From Streptomyces griseoflavus (GTDB lineage: Bacteria; Actinomycetota; Actinomycetes; Streptomycetales; Streptomycetaceae), in contig NZ_BMUC01000002.1 of the NCBI RefSeq assembly GCF_014649995.1, positions 548,765 through 612,053 on the forward strand: a stretch of 63,289 nucleotides of DNA, given 5' to 3'. Below the pieces are notes generated by a model. The model worked only from the letters and a program-made list of their open reading frames with translations. It ran no database searches and had not been told where the DNA came from. The translations under genes were made by a program, and so were the position numbers. Below are positions 8,967 to 16,098 of this stretch, piece by piece (position 1 is the stretch's first letter; every line of letters starts with the position of its first letter).

Positions 8967-10658
8967 TCATTTGGCGTCGGCGTAGCACTCCACCACCGCC
9001 GTCGTGAACGGGAACCGCACCGGGGTCGGCCCGAACGTCAGCCGGCCGGCCAGGTCGGCCGCCCGCCGGATCGCTTCCGCCACTGTCGCCGCCTCCTCCT
9101 CGGGGCAGTGCACGATCACCTCGTCGTGCTGGAAGAAGACCAGTTCGGCCGCCATGCCGCTCAGTGCCCTCCGCAACGCCGCGAGCAGCAGCAGCGCCCA
9201 GTCGGCGGCGCTGCCCTGGACCACGAAGTTGCGGGCGAAACGGCCCCGGGCGCGGGCGTCGGCCGAGGCGTGGCCCGGGACCCACGGGCGGGTCTCGGAG
9301 CCCTGTTCCTCCTGGGCGGGCGGGATGCCCGCCTCCTCCACCGCGTCGTCGGCCGGACGGGCGGCCGGCGGGCAGGTGCGGCCCAGCCAGGTCCGTACGA
9401 GCCGGCCCTCCTCGCCCGCACGGGCGGCCTCGTCGACGTAGGCCACCGCCCGGGGGAAGCGGCGCCTGAGCGCGGCGAGGTTCTTCAGGCCGTCGCCGGA
9501 GGTCTGGCCGTAGACCGCGCCGAGGACGGCGAGCTTGGCCTGGGCGCGGTCGCCGGAGAAGGCGCGGTCGGACACCGACTGGTAGAGGTCGCTCTCGCGG
9601 CCGGCCACCTCCATCAGCCCGGGGTCGCGGGAGATCGCCGCCAGCACCCGCGGTTCCATCTGGTCGGCGTCGGCGACGACGAGCCGCCAGCCGGGGTCGG
9701 CGACGGCGGCGCGGCGGATCACCTTGGGGATCTGCAGGGCGCCCCCGCCGTTGGTCACCCAGCGGCCGGTGACCGTGCCGCCGGCGAGGAACTCGGGCCG
9801 GAAGCGGCCGTCGCGCACCCAGTCCTGGAGCCAGGACCAGCCGTGGGCGACCCAGATCCGGTACAGCTTCTTGTAGGCGATCAGCGGTTCGACGGCCGGG
9901 TGGTCGACGGACTCGAGCTCCCAGCGGCGGGTCGAGGAGACCTTGACGCCGGCCTGCGCGAAGGCCTTGACCACATCGGCGGGCAGATCGGGCCGCACCC
10001 GGCGGCCGAAGGCGGCGGACACCTCGTCGGCGAGCTCGGCGAGACGGCGGGGCTCCCCGCCGCCCGCGTACCGCTCGCCGAGCAGGTCGTGCAGCACCGC
10101 GCGGTGCACGTCCGCCCGCCAGGGCAGCCCGGCGCGGTTCATCTCGGCGGCCACCAGCATGCCCGCCGACTCCGCGGCGGTCAGCAGCCGCATCCGGTCC
10201 GGGTGCGCGGTCGCCCCGGTGCGCCGCTGCTGCCCGGCGTAGACCGCGAGGAGGTCCGTCAGCGGCAGCGGGATGCCCCGCGGCTCGAACAGCGACGACT
10301 GTGCGCCCGGTTCGGCGTGCCGCTGCGGCGGGTCGGGCGGTACGGGGCCGCCGTGCAGCCGGGCCAGCGCGGCCGCCGCCGAACGGGGTTCGCCGTACCG
10401 GCCCTCGTGACCGAGCAGGAGCGTCTCCGCGGCCTCGATGTCGTACGCCCGCTCGACGCGCACCCCCGCGGCGAGCAGGCGCGGGTAGACCTCGGCGGTG
10501 GACCGCCACACCCACCGGGTGACACCGGGACGGCTCCGTACGGCCTCGGCGAGGTCCGTCTCGCGCCGCACGGGGGCGCAGGGCAGACCGTCCGGACCGA
10601 GGGGGGCGACGTCGGCACCGCCCTCCTCGGCCGGGGCGAGGGCCCACCGGTCGGTCAT
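8967..10658 (-). CDS. Family A DNA polymerase, Klenow-like (second PolI)
   Basis: 563 residues, much shorter than PolA, with no 5' nuclease domain. Motif A is DADQMEPR, keeping the catalytic Asp and the Glu/Arg of DYSQIELR. Motif B is RAQAKLAVLGAVYGQ with the fingers Lys and the YG, although the usual Asn-Phe is Val-Leu. Motif C is FFQHDEV with the second catalytic Asp. The N-terminal third is a degenerate 3'-5' exonuclease-like region in which I see no DxE motif. S. coelicolor carries a comparable second PolI-like protein in this chromosomal region. Repair or lagging-strand roles are plausible. CACACT lies 6 nt before the ATG, a weak candidate for a leaderless promoter. Confidence 0.85.
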   Translation of the reverse strand: MTDRWALAPAEEGGADVAPLGPDGLPCAPVRRETDLAEAVRSRPGVTRWVWRSTAEVYPRLLAAGVRVERAYDIEAAETLLLGHEGRYGEPRSAAAALARLHGGPVPPDPPQRHAEPGAQSSLFEPRGIPLPLTDLLAVYAGQQRRTGATAHPDRMRLLTAAESAGMLVAAEMNRAGLPWRADVHRAVLHDLLGERYAGGGEPRRLAELADEVSAAFGRRVRPDLPADVVKAFAQAGVKVSSTRRWELESVDHPAVEPLIAYKKLYRIWVAHGWSWLQDWVRDGRFRPEFLAGGTVTGRWVTNGGGALQIPKVIRRAAVADPGWRLVVADADQMEPRVLAAISRDPGLMEVAGRESDLYQSVSDRAFSGDRAQAKLAVLGAVYGQTSGDGLKNLAALRRRFPRAVAYVDEAARAGEEGRLVRTWLGRTCPPAARPADDAVEEAGIPPAQEEQGSETRPWVPGHASADARARGRFARNFVVQGSAADWALLLLAALRRALSGMAAELVFFQHDEVIVHCPEEEAATVAEAIRRAADLAGRLTFGPTPVRFPFTTAVVECYADAK

Positions 10659-10710
10659 ACCGCGAGTGTGGCAGGGGGGTCTGACAGCGCACCCCCGACA
10701 GGACCCTGCT

Positions 10711-10827
10711 CGGGCCGCCGCGCCCAGGGCGGGACCTGCGCGGGCCGCCGCGCCCAGGGCGGGACCTGCGCGGGCCGCCGCGCCCAGGGCGGGACCTGTG
10801 CGGTCCGCCGCGCCCAGGACCGGCCCT
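10711..10827. repeat. 30-bp tandem repeat, about 3.9 copies
   Basis: Three nearly identical 30-bp units starting CGGGCCGCCGCGCCCAGGGC lie at 10711-10740, 10741-10770 and 10771-10800. A diverged fourth follows at 10801-10827. The array fills most of the gap between the Clp_N gene end and the polymerase gene start, so it sits in the polymerase upstream region. Polypeptide frames across it lack coding bias. Confidence 0.9.
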
Positions 10828-10843
10828 CAGGCCGCCGGCGCGG

Positions 10844-11596
10844 TCAGCCCTCCTGCGTGTCGTCGTCGGTCTCCGTCCGGGTCTCGACGTACTGGGCCAG
10901 CATCTCGGCGACGTACCGCTCGGTGGCCGTCTTGGTGATGCCGAGGCCGTCGAGGAGGCCCTTGCCGTTCTCGTGCTCCAGCAGGGCGAGCAGGATGTGC
11001 TCGGTGCCGATGTAGTTGTGGCCGAGGCGGAGGGCTTCGCGGAAGGTCAGTTCCAGGACCTTCTTGGCGGCCGGACCGTACGGCACCAGCTCGGGGGCGC
11101 CCTCGACGGCGGGCGGGAGCGCGGCACGGGCGGCCTCGCGGACCGTGTCCACGGTGACGCCCTGTTCGGTGATGGCCTTCACCGCGAGCCCTTGGGGCTC
11201 GGCCAGCAGACCGAGGACGAGGTGCTCGGGAAGTCCCTCGGCGTTGTGCGCGGCCTGGGCCTCGTTGTGCGCGGCCATGACCGTGTTGCGGGCGCGGGGG
11301 GTGTAGCGGTTGAAGCCCTGGCTCGGGTCGAGGTCGTTGCCCTCCTTCGGCACGAAGCGTTTCTGGGCCGCCTGCCGGGTGACGCCCATGCTCCTGCCGA
11401 TGTCCGTCCAGGAGGCGCCCGAACGCCGGGCCTGGTCCACGAAGTGGCCGATCAGGTGGTCGGCCACGTCCCCGAGGTGCTCACCGGCGAGCACCGCGTC
11501 CTGGAGCTGCTCCAGGGGTTCCTCGTGGACCTTCTTGATCGCCGCGATGAGGTCGTCGAGGCGCACGGATGACTTGATGGCGGGGTTCGTCGTCAT
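10844..11596 (-). CDS. HTH regulator with Clp_N domain
   Basis: 250 residues. A helical N-terminus is followed by a helix-turn-helix (SWTDIGRSMGVTRQAAQKRF, about 62-81) and a C-terminal Clp_N double repeat (about 105-225, with AHNEAQ...LPEHLVLGLL and LRLGHNYIGTEHILLALLE) like the adaptor-binding N-domain of ClpC, whose full-length gene is also in this window. No AAA+ module is present, so this is a DNA-binding protein carrying a Clp-type sensing or adaptor-docking domain. Two palindromes and a promoter overlapping the start suggest autoregulation. The transcript is predicted to be leaderless. It is divergent from the DUF2786 gene. Confidence 0.82.
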   Translation of the reverse strand: MTTNPAIKSSVRLDDLIAAIKKVHEEPLEQLQDAVLAGEHLGDVADHLIGHFVDQARRSGASWTDIGRSMGVTRQAAQKRFVPKEGNDLDPSQGFNRYTPRARNTVMAAHNEAQAAHNAEGLPEHLVLGLLAEPQGLAVKAITEQGVTVDTVREAARAALPPAVEGAPELVPYGPAAKKVLELTFREALRLGHNYIGTEHILLALLEHENGKGLLDGLGITKTATERYVAEMLAQYVETRTETDDDTQEG

Positions 11597-11597
11597 G

Positions 11598-11616
11598 TGT
11601 CAACCGTAAGTTGACA
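11598..11616. promoter_or_regulatory. Operator-like palindrome O1
   Basis: TGTCAAC-CGTAA-GTTGACA is a perfect inverted repeat with 7-bp arms. It covers the -10 element of the Clp_N/HTH gene and begins 2 nt upstream of its ATG. It is a likely repressor site. Confidence 0.7.
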
Positions 11617-11631
11617 CCCCTGGATCGTCAA
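11603..11631 (-). promoter_or_regulatory. Promoter of the Clp_N/HTH gene, leaderless
   Basis: On the minus strand TTGACG (11631-11626) and TACGGT (11608-11603) are separated by 17 nt, close to the vegetative consensus. The -10 ends 6 nt before the ATG at 11596, so transcription should begin at the start codon. Both hexamers lie within the two palindromes. Confidence 0.7.
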
Positions 11632-11643
11632 CCCATGGTTGAC
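11627..11643. promoter_or_regulatory. Operator-like palindrome O2
   Basis: GTCAACC-CAT-GGTTGAC is a perfect inverted repeat with 7-bp arms, and shares the GTCAAC/GTTGAC core with O1. The centres are 28 bp apart. It overlaps the -35 of the Clp_N/HTH gene and also supplies a TTGACA on the + strand, so one protein could control both divergent genes. Confidence 0.7.
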
Positions 11644-11683
11644 ACCTTCGGGTGAACGTCCGGGGCATGGCACGATCGGATCC

Positions 11684-12808
11684 GTGAGTACGTCCAGCAC
11701 CGTCGACCGGGCCTTCCGGGCCGCCCTCTACGAGACCGGCGACACCGCCCTCGACACCGGCGCGTCCCTGCTCGCCGCCGACCCGGCGGCCGACGCCGAA
11801 CTGGCCCGGCGGGGCGAGGAGTTCCTGAGCACCGTCTGGCGGCGCGGCTGGCAGCCCGCCGACGTCGTCCGGATCGCCCGGCGCGAACTGGACGACGTGC
11901 ACGTACGCCTCGTCTCGGCGCTGATCCGCGCGCAGGCCCCGCGCGACGACCGGCCCCGGGGGCCGCGCTGGAGGGCACAGCTCGACCGGCTCCACGAAGA
12001 GGCCCCGGACGCCGCCCCGCGCGGCGACCGCTTCTCGCACGCCACCGCCGTGCTGGAGCTGTACCGCCTGCTGCTCCGCCTGCCCGCCCTGGAACCCCTC
12101 GACGAGACGGCCGCCCCCCGCCCGCGCGACCGGCGGCCGGAGTCCCGCATGCTCGGCCGCATCCGGGCGCTGCTGGCCAAGGCGGAGGCGACCGGGTTCC
12201 CGGAGGAGGCGGAGGCGCTCAGCGCGAAGGCGCAGGAGCTGATGGCGCGGCACAGTGTCGACGAGGCGCTGCTCGCCGCCCGGGAGCCCTCGGGCGAGAT
12301 CCCGGACGCCTGCCGGATCGGGGTGGAGCCGCCGTACGAGCAGGCCAAGGCGGTGCTGCTGGACGCGGTCGCGGGCGCGAACCACTGCCGGGCGGTGTGG
12401 AACGAACCGTTCGGCTTCTCCACCGTGGTCGGCTTCGCCTCCGACCTGGAGGCGGTCGAGCTCCTCCACACCTCACTGCTCGTGCAGGCCACCACGGCGA
12501 TGACCAGGGCGGAGGCCGCGCAGCGCGCCGGCGGGCGGAAGCGGACCAAGACCTTCCGGCAGTCCTTCATGGCGGCCTACGCCCACCGCGTGGGGACGCG
12601 TCTCGCGGCCGCCGCCGAGACCGAGGTGAGCGACGACCTGCTCCCGGTCCTCGCCTCCCGCGCGGTGGCGGTCGCCGACCGCACGGACCGCCTGTTCCCG
12701 GAGACGACCACCACGCGGATGCGCGGGGTGAGCGACGCGGCGGGCTGGGAGGAGGGCGCCCGCGCGGCGGACGGCGCCCAGGTCGGGGCGCGCCCGCGCC
12801 TGCCCTGA
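11684..12808 (+). CDS. DUF2786 domain protein, unknown function
   Basis: 374 residues from GTG 11684, which is preceded by CACGAT 7 nt upstream (a possible leaderless promoter) rather than a ribosome site. The middle (about 150-190) contains MLGRIRALLAKAEATGFPEEAEALSAKAQELMARH, typical of DUF2786. The remainder is helical, with a C-terminal region rich in Arg/Ala and a FRQSFMAAYAHRVGTRL segment. No catalytic motif is evident. It shares its upstream region and the two GTTGAC palindromes with the Clp_N regulator, so co-regulation is likely. Confidence 0.75.
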   Translation: MSTSSTVDRAFRAALYETGDTALDTGASLLAADPAADAELARRGEEFLSTVWRRGWQPADVVRIARRELDDVHVRLVSALIRAQAPRDDRPRGPRWRAQLDRLHEEAPDAAPRGDRFSHATAVLELYRLLLRLPALEPLDETAAPRPRDRRPESRMLGRIRALLAKAEATGFPEEAEALSAKAQELMARHSVDEALLAAREPSGEIPDACRIGVEPPYEQAKAVLLDAVAGANHCRAVWNEPFGFSTVVGFASDLEAVELLHTSLLVQATTAMTRAEAAQRAGGRKRTKTFRQSFMAAYAHRVGTRLAAAAETEVSDDLLPVLASRAVAVADRTDRLFPETTTTRMRGVSDAAGWEEGARAADGAQVGARPRLP

Positions 12809-12959
12809 ACCCGGCCCGGCCCGGCCGCCCGCCCCGCGCCGTTCTCGCCGTAAGGGCCGGCGTCCCCACGAGTCGCCGCCCTCCGGCCCGGAAGGAGAGG
12901 CGTCCCCCGAGGCGGCGCCCTTCAGCCCGACGAGTCGGTGCCTTCCCGGTCGGTGCCCC

Positions 12960-13538
12960 TCAGGAGGCCGGCCCGGCCGTCGGCAGCCCTGTCGGGAAGT
13001 CGCCGCCCTCGGCCTTGGTGTACGTCTCGGTGCCGAGAGCGCCTTCCCACGTGACCTTCAGGGAGGTCCCGTCGACCGAGTCGACCGTGCCGCTCGCCCG
13101 GTCCTCGGTGCCGTCGTCGCACTTCAGGCTGATCGACCGGCTCCCGCCGTCCTCGCGGGCGGAGCCGGTGCACAGGGTGCCGCCCGTCGCGAAGAGCGCC
13201 GCCTCCTCGCCGTTGACCATGAGGACCACGGCGGCCCCGCCGGCGGTGGTGAGCCAGCTGCCGTCCAGCCCGCCCGCCGGGGCCCCGCTCGCCCCGGGGT
13301 CCCCCGTGCCGCCGCCGGAGTCCGCGGACGCCGTGGCGGACGGGGTGGGGCTCGGCGTGCCGTCCGCGCCGTCGGAGCCGTCCCCGCCGCACGCCGTGAG
13401 GGTGAGCACGCCGGCCAGTCCCACGGCCACGGCGGCGGCCCGCACACGCCCCCGGGACGACCCGCGAGGTACGGGCGCGTGCGGTGCGGGTGCCTGGGTC
13501 ACGGGATCCACCGAAGCGTCCAGAGCCTCCGAAGTCAC
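12960..13538 (-). CDS. Putative lipoprotein, unknown function
   Basis: 192 residues. The first ~30 residues are Pro/Ala/Asp-rich and end in RGSSRGRVR. A hydrophobic segment and the lipobox LTACGG with Cys near 50 follow, then a Ser/Thr/Pro/Gly linker and a ~100-residue beta-rich domain with two Cys (GTLCTG and KCDDG). The pre-lipobox stretch is unusually long for a signal peptide. An AGGGGG ribosome site precedes GTG 13538. It stands alone, convergent with the DUF2786 gene. It is probably an exported solute-binding or wall-associated domain; I do not recognise it. Confidence 0.65.
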   Translation of the reverse strand: MTSEALDASVDPVTQAPAPHAPVPRGSSRGRVRAAAVAVGLAGVLTLTACGGDGSDGADGTPSPTPSATASADSGGGTGDPGASGAPAGGLDGSWLTTAGGAAVVLMVNGEEAALFATGGTLCTGSAREDGGSRSISLKCDDGTEDRASGTVDSVDGTSLKVTWEGALGTETYTKAEGGDFPTGLPTAGPAS

Positions 13539-13785
13539 TGCGAGCCCCCTGCCTGTTGCCGGCCCCGTCGGCCGGACGACCCGAGTCAGCTAACAGGAAC
13601 CGTCCGCCCCCGGCCAGCCCCCCGTGACACACCTCGCACCCCGGTCGGCCCGTCTCACCAGAACGGCACACGAGGGAACACAAAAGCCCTGGGGTGCGTC
13701 TCTCCTACCGCGGGGATTCGGTAAAGCGTCCGTCAAAGCGGACACGGCACGACTGGCGACGCTGTAATCACAGGAACACCCCGCG

Positions 13786-13812
13786 TGCACGTGCATCTGC
13801 CCATGCATCTGC
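13786..13812 (+). promoter_or_regulatory. 27-bp operator-like element, copy A
   Basis: TGCACG followed by two TGCATCTGC direct repeats at 12-bp period. An identical element with one mismatch (26 of 27) lies inverted at 14858-14884, upstream of the HATPase gene. The second repeat occupies the -35 position of the predicted DUF397 promoter. Confidence 0.8.
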
Positions 13813-13825
13813 ATTTGAACAAAGC

Positions 13826-13831
13826 TATGAT
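13826..13831 (+). promoter_or_regulatory. -10 hexamer of the DUF397 gene
   Basis: TATGAT sits 17 nt after the ATGCAT of the 27-bp element's second repeat. This places that repeat exactly over the -35 box and predicts a ~56-nt leader. Confidence 0.6.
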
Positions 13832-13893
13832 CCCGGTCAGTTGACCACTGCATCAATGGCCACACCAGCCAGTGCACCAGCGGGGAGCGACCT

Positions 13894-14178
13894 GTGGACC
13901 ACGACGTGTTCGACGGTGACGTGTACGACGGTGCCGGCGCGCCCGGCGTGCACAACGGCATGGCGGCCACCGGGCTGGACGGCGTGGCCTGGCAGAAGAG
14001 CCGGCACAGCAACTCGCAGGGATCGTGCGTGGAGTTTGCGCGGCTGCCCGGCGGCGAGGTGGCCGTGCGCAACTCCCGTTTCCCCGACGGTCCCGCGCTC
14101 GTCTACACCCGCGCGGAGATCGAGGCGATGCTGCTGGGCGTGAAGGACGGCGAGTTCGACCACCTGGTCGCCGGCTGA
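13894..14178 (+). CDS. DUF397 protein (WhiJ-locus small partner)
   Basis: 94 residues. The C-terminal 60 residues carry the DUF397 signature: WQKSRHSNSQGSCVEFARL, then VAVRNSRFPDGPALVYT. A 30-residue acidic N-terminus precedes it. DUF397 proteins occur in many copies in Streptomyces, usually beside an XRE-DUF5753 regulator and often an anti-sigma-like ATPase, as at whiJ and abaA. All three are here. They are thought to work with the XRE protein in developmental or antibiotic control. GTG 13894 has a GGGGAG ribosome site. Confidence 0.88.
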   Translation: MDHDVFDGDVYDGAGAPGVHNGMAATGLDGVAWQKSRHSNSQGSCVEFARLPGGEVAVRNSRFPDGPALVYTRAEIEAMLLGVKDGEFDHLVAG

Positions 14179-14265
14179 CGCCCCCGGACGTGACCGCGGG
14201 GGCCCGGGGTGCCCGAGGTGCGGCGACGCGCGTAGAACCGCGGCGCCCGTGTGCGCGGCGCTTCG

Positions 14266-14784
14266 TCAGGCGCCGGGACAGGTGTCCCCGGCGGGCCGGG
14301 GGAGCCGGAACAGCGCCCACACCACCTTGCCGCTGAGCGCGCCCGCCATCGGGTGCCAGCCCCAGCTGTCGCTGAAGGAGTCGACCAGGAACAGCCCGCG
14401 GCCGGACTCGGCGGAGAAGTCGTCGGAGTCACGGGCGACGGGGCTGTCGTCGCTCGGGTCGCGCACCGCGCACACCAGCCGCGCGGTCCACCGCATCAGA
14501 TGCAGCCGGACCGGCGGTTCCTGCGGCAGCTGCCGCGGGGCGCCGGGCGGCAGGGCGTGCCGCAGGGCGTTGGTGACCAGTTCGGAGACGACCAGGCAGA
14601 CATCGTCGAAACGGTCGCCCAGGTCCCACTGGTCGAGCGTCTTGCGGGTGAAGTGCCGTGCGTCGCCGACCGCTTCGTACCGGGCGGGGAGGGCGCAGGA
14701 GGCGGCGTCGGAGGCGGCCGAGAGGTTCAGTGGCGGAAGGCCCTGCCGTAACGGCTCGAGCATGGTCGATCCATTCGTCCCCAT
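14266..14784 (-). CDS. Anti-sigma-factor-like HATPase (WhiJ/AbaA-locus)
   Basis: 172 residues from ATG 14784, which has a GGGAG ribosome site. The upstream GTG 14856 would add 24 residues but lies inside the promoter region. The GHKL fold is marked by the N box ELVTNALRHAL near residue 75, DDSPVARDSDDFSAESGRGLFLVDSFSD (G1/G2 boxes) and WHPMAGALSGKVVWALF. Such RsbW-like ATPases act as serine kinases or anti-sigma factors. It is convergent with DUF397 and divergent from the XRE gene. An inverted copy of the 27-bp element lies in its promoter. Confidence 0.85.
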   Translation of the reverse strand: MGTNGSTMLEPLRQGLPPLNLSAASDAASCALPARYEAVGDARHFTRKTLDQWDLGDRFDDVCLVVSELVTNALRHALPPGAPRQLPQEPPVRLHLMRWTARLVCAVRDPSDDSPVARDSDDFSAESGRGLFLVDSFSDSWGWHPMAGALSGKVVWALFRLPRPAGDTCPGA

Positions 14785-15113
14785 GCGAGGCACTCCCGGG
14801 AATTCGCGGTCGTAGCGAGCGGCGGTGGTGCGGGGACCATGGTTTCGGATGCGCACAGCAGATGCAAGGGCAGATGCACGTGCAGCTGACCGAATTGGTC
14901 ACGCCCGTACTGGTTTGTTGGCCAATTTTTCCGTCATCTTCCTGTCCTCTCCTGGCTGTTCTCTTGCTGTCCCGTTGCTCTTGCCTGCCCGATCCGTGAT
15001 GCTTCCCGATCGGATCGCTCGGCTCGATTCCGTTTCCGTAACCGGACGAGTACTGCTCGAAGTGTTTTAGTGGCAGACTGCGGGCCTTGAAGACGTTGGG
15101 GAGGCTGGCGAAC
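14785..15113. other. 329-nt divergent region between HATPase and XRE genes
   Basis: It contains copy B of the 27-bp element and a candidate HATPase -10 (AACCAT on the minus strand at 14839-14844, 17 nt after TTGCAT of copy B). The XRE-proximal half is comparatively T-rich (about 14925-15000) and holds no second element. An exact XRE promoter could not be fixed. Confidence 0.5.
14858..14884 (-). promoter_or_regulatory. 27-bp operator-like element, copy B
   Basis: On the minus strand it reads as copy A with a single A-to-T change, which creates TTGCAT, a -35-like hexamer, in the second repeat. Its end is 74 nt from the HATPase ATG, against 81 nt between copy A and the DUF397 GTG. Confidence 0.8.
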
Positions 15114-15974
15114 GTGAGCGCGGGAGAGCCGGGATCGGTGGTGCGGCGCATGCTGCTCGGATCACAACTCAGGCGACTGCGTGAGGCGCGGGGGATCACG
15201 CGCGAGGCGGCGGGCTACTCGATCCGCGCCTCCGAATCGAAGATCAGCCGGATGGAGCTGGGCCGGGTGAGCTTCAAGACCAGGGACGTCGAGGACCTGC
15301 TGACGCTGTACGGCATCACGGACGAGCAGGAGCGCACCTCGCTGATCTCCCTCGCCAAGGAGGCCAATGTCGCCGGCTGGTGGCACAGCTACTCGGACGT
15401 GCTGCCCAGCTGGTTCCCCACCTACGTGGGCCTGGAGGGCGCCGCCTCGCTGCTGCGCGCCTACGAGGTGCAGTTCGTGCACGGTCTGCTGCAGACCGAG
15501 GAGTACGCCCGCGCGGTGGTGCGGCGGGGCATGAAGAGCGCGAGCGACGCCGACGTGGAGCGGCGGGTGGCGCTGCGCCTGGAGCGGCAGAAGTACCTGG
15601 TGGCGGAGAACGCCCCGGAGTTCCACGTCGTCCTCGACGAGGCCGCCCTGCGCCGGCCCTACGGTGACCGCGGGGTGATGCGCGGCCAGCTCCAGCACCT
15701 CATCGAGATCTCCGAGCGGCCCAACGTGCGGCTGCAGGTCGTCCCGTTCAGCCTCGGCGGCCACTCCGGCGAGTCGGGCTCGTTCACCATCCTCAGCTTC
15801 CCCGAGTCCGATCTGTCGGACGTCGTGTACATGGAGCAGCTGACCAGCGCGCTGTACCTCGACAAGGCCGAGGACGTGGGCCAGTACGAGAAGGCGCTGA
15901 AGGAGCTCCAGCACGACAGTCCGGGCCCCTCGGAGAGCCGGGACCTGCTGCGGGGACTGCTGCAGCTCTCCTGA
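15114..15974 (+). CDS. XRE-family regulator with DUF5753 (WhiJ-like)
   Basis: 286 residues. The helix-turn-helix is at about 15-70 (LRRLREARGITREAAGYSIRASESKISRMELG). The DUF5753 sensor domain occupies about 95-280 with the typical RAYEVQFVHGLLQTEEYARAV, VLDEAALRRPYG and QVVPFSLGGHSGESGSFT. GTG 15114 has a GGGGAGG ribosome site; a TTG at 15087 is in frame but lacks one. Family members (WhiJ and about two dozen paralogues in S. coelicolor) act with DUF397 partners in development and secondary metabolism. It is the obvious candidate to bind the two 27-bp elements. Confidence 0.9.
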   Translation: MSAGEPGSVVRRMLLGSQLRRLREARGITREAAGYSIRASESKISRMELGRVSFKTRDVEDLLTLYGITDEQERTSLISLAKEANVAGWWHSYSDVLPSWFPTYVGLEGAASLLRAYEVQFVHGLLQTEEYARAVVRRGMKSASDADVERRVALRLERQKYLVAENAPEFHVVLDEAALRRPYGDRGVMRGQLQHLIEISERPNVRLQVVPFSLGGHSGESGSFTILSFPESDLSDVVYMEQLTSALYLDKAEDVGQYEKALKELQHDSPGPSESRDLLRGLLQLS

Positions 15975-16004
15975 GGGAGAACCCGGGAGAACGCGGGAGA
16001 ACGC
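15975..16004. repeat. 10-bp tandem repeat, three copies
   Basis: GGGAGAACCC, GGGAGAACGC, GGGAGAACGC run in tandem directly after the XRE stop codon (TGA 15972-15974). No function is apparent. Confidence 0.8.
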
Positions 16005-16098
16005 CCAACTCCGTTGAAACACAAGTACGATGACGCGTGATCACACCGTGGAGAGCTGATCAGTGCTCTGCTGACGCAGCGAGGGATCGAGGGATCAC

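Larger units (their letters stand above)
13539..13893. other. 355-nt divergent intergenic region
   Basis: It separates the lipoprotein gene from the DUF397 gene. The DUF397-proximal half holds the 27-bp element (13786-13812) and a -10 hexamer (13826-13831). The other half contains no obvious structure besides an AGGGGG ribosome site for the lipoprotein. Confidence 0.5.

Noticed and set aside
10711-10827. CRISPR array
   Set aside because: The 30-bp units are directly adjacent with no spacers, so this is a simple tandem repeat.
9108-11015. 635-residue + strand frame crossing the polymerase gene and the 30-bp array
   Set aside because: It spans two real minus-strand genes and the minisatellite, and has a repetitive RRAQGGTCAG section.
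13590-14072. 160-residue minus-strand frame opposite the DUF397 promoter
   Set aside because: It covers the promoter element and the DUF397 gene in antisense and has no coding signature of its own.
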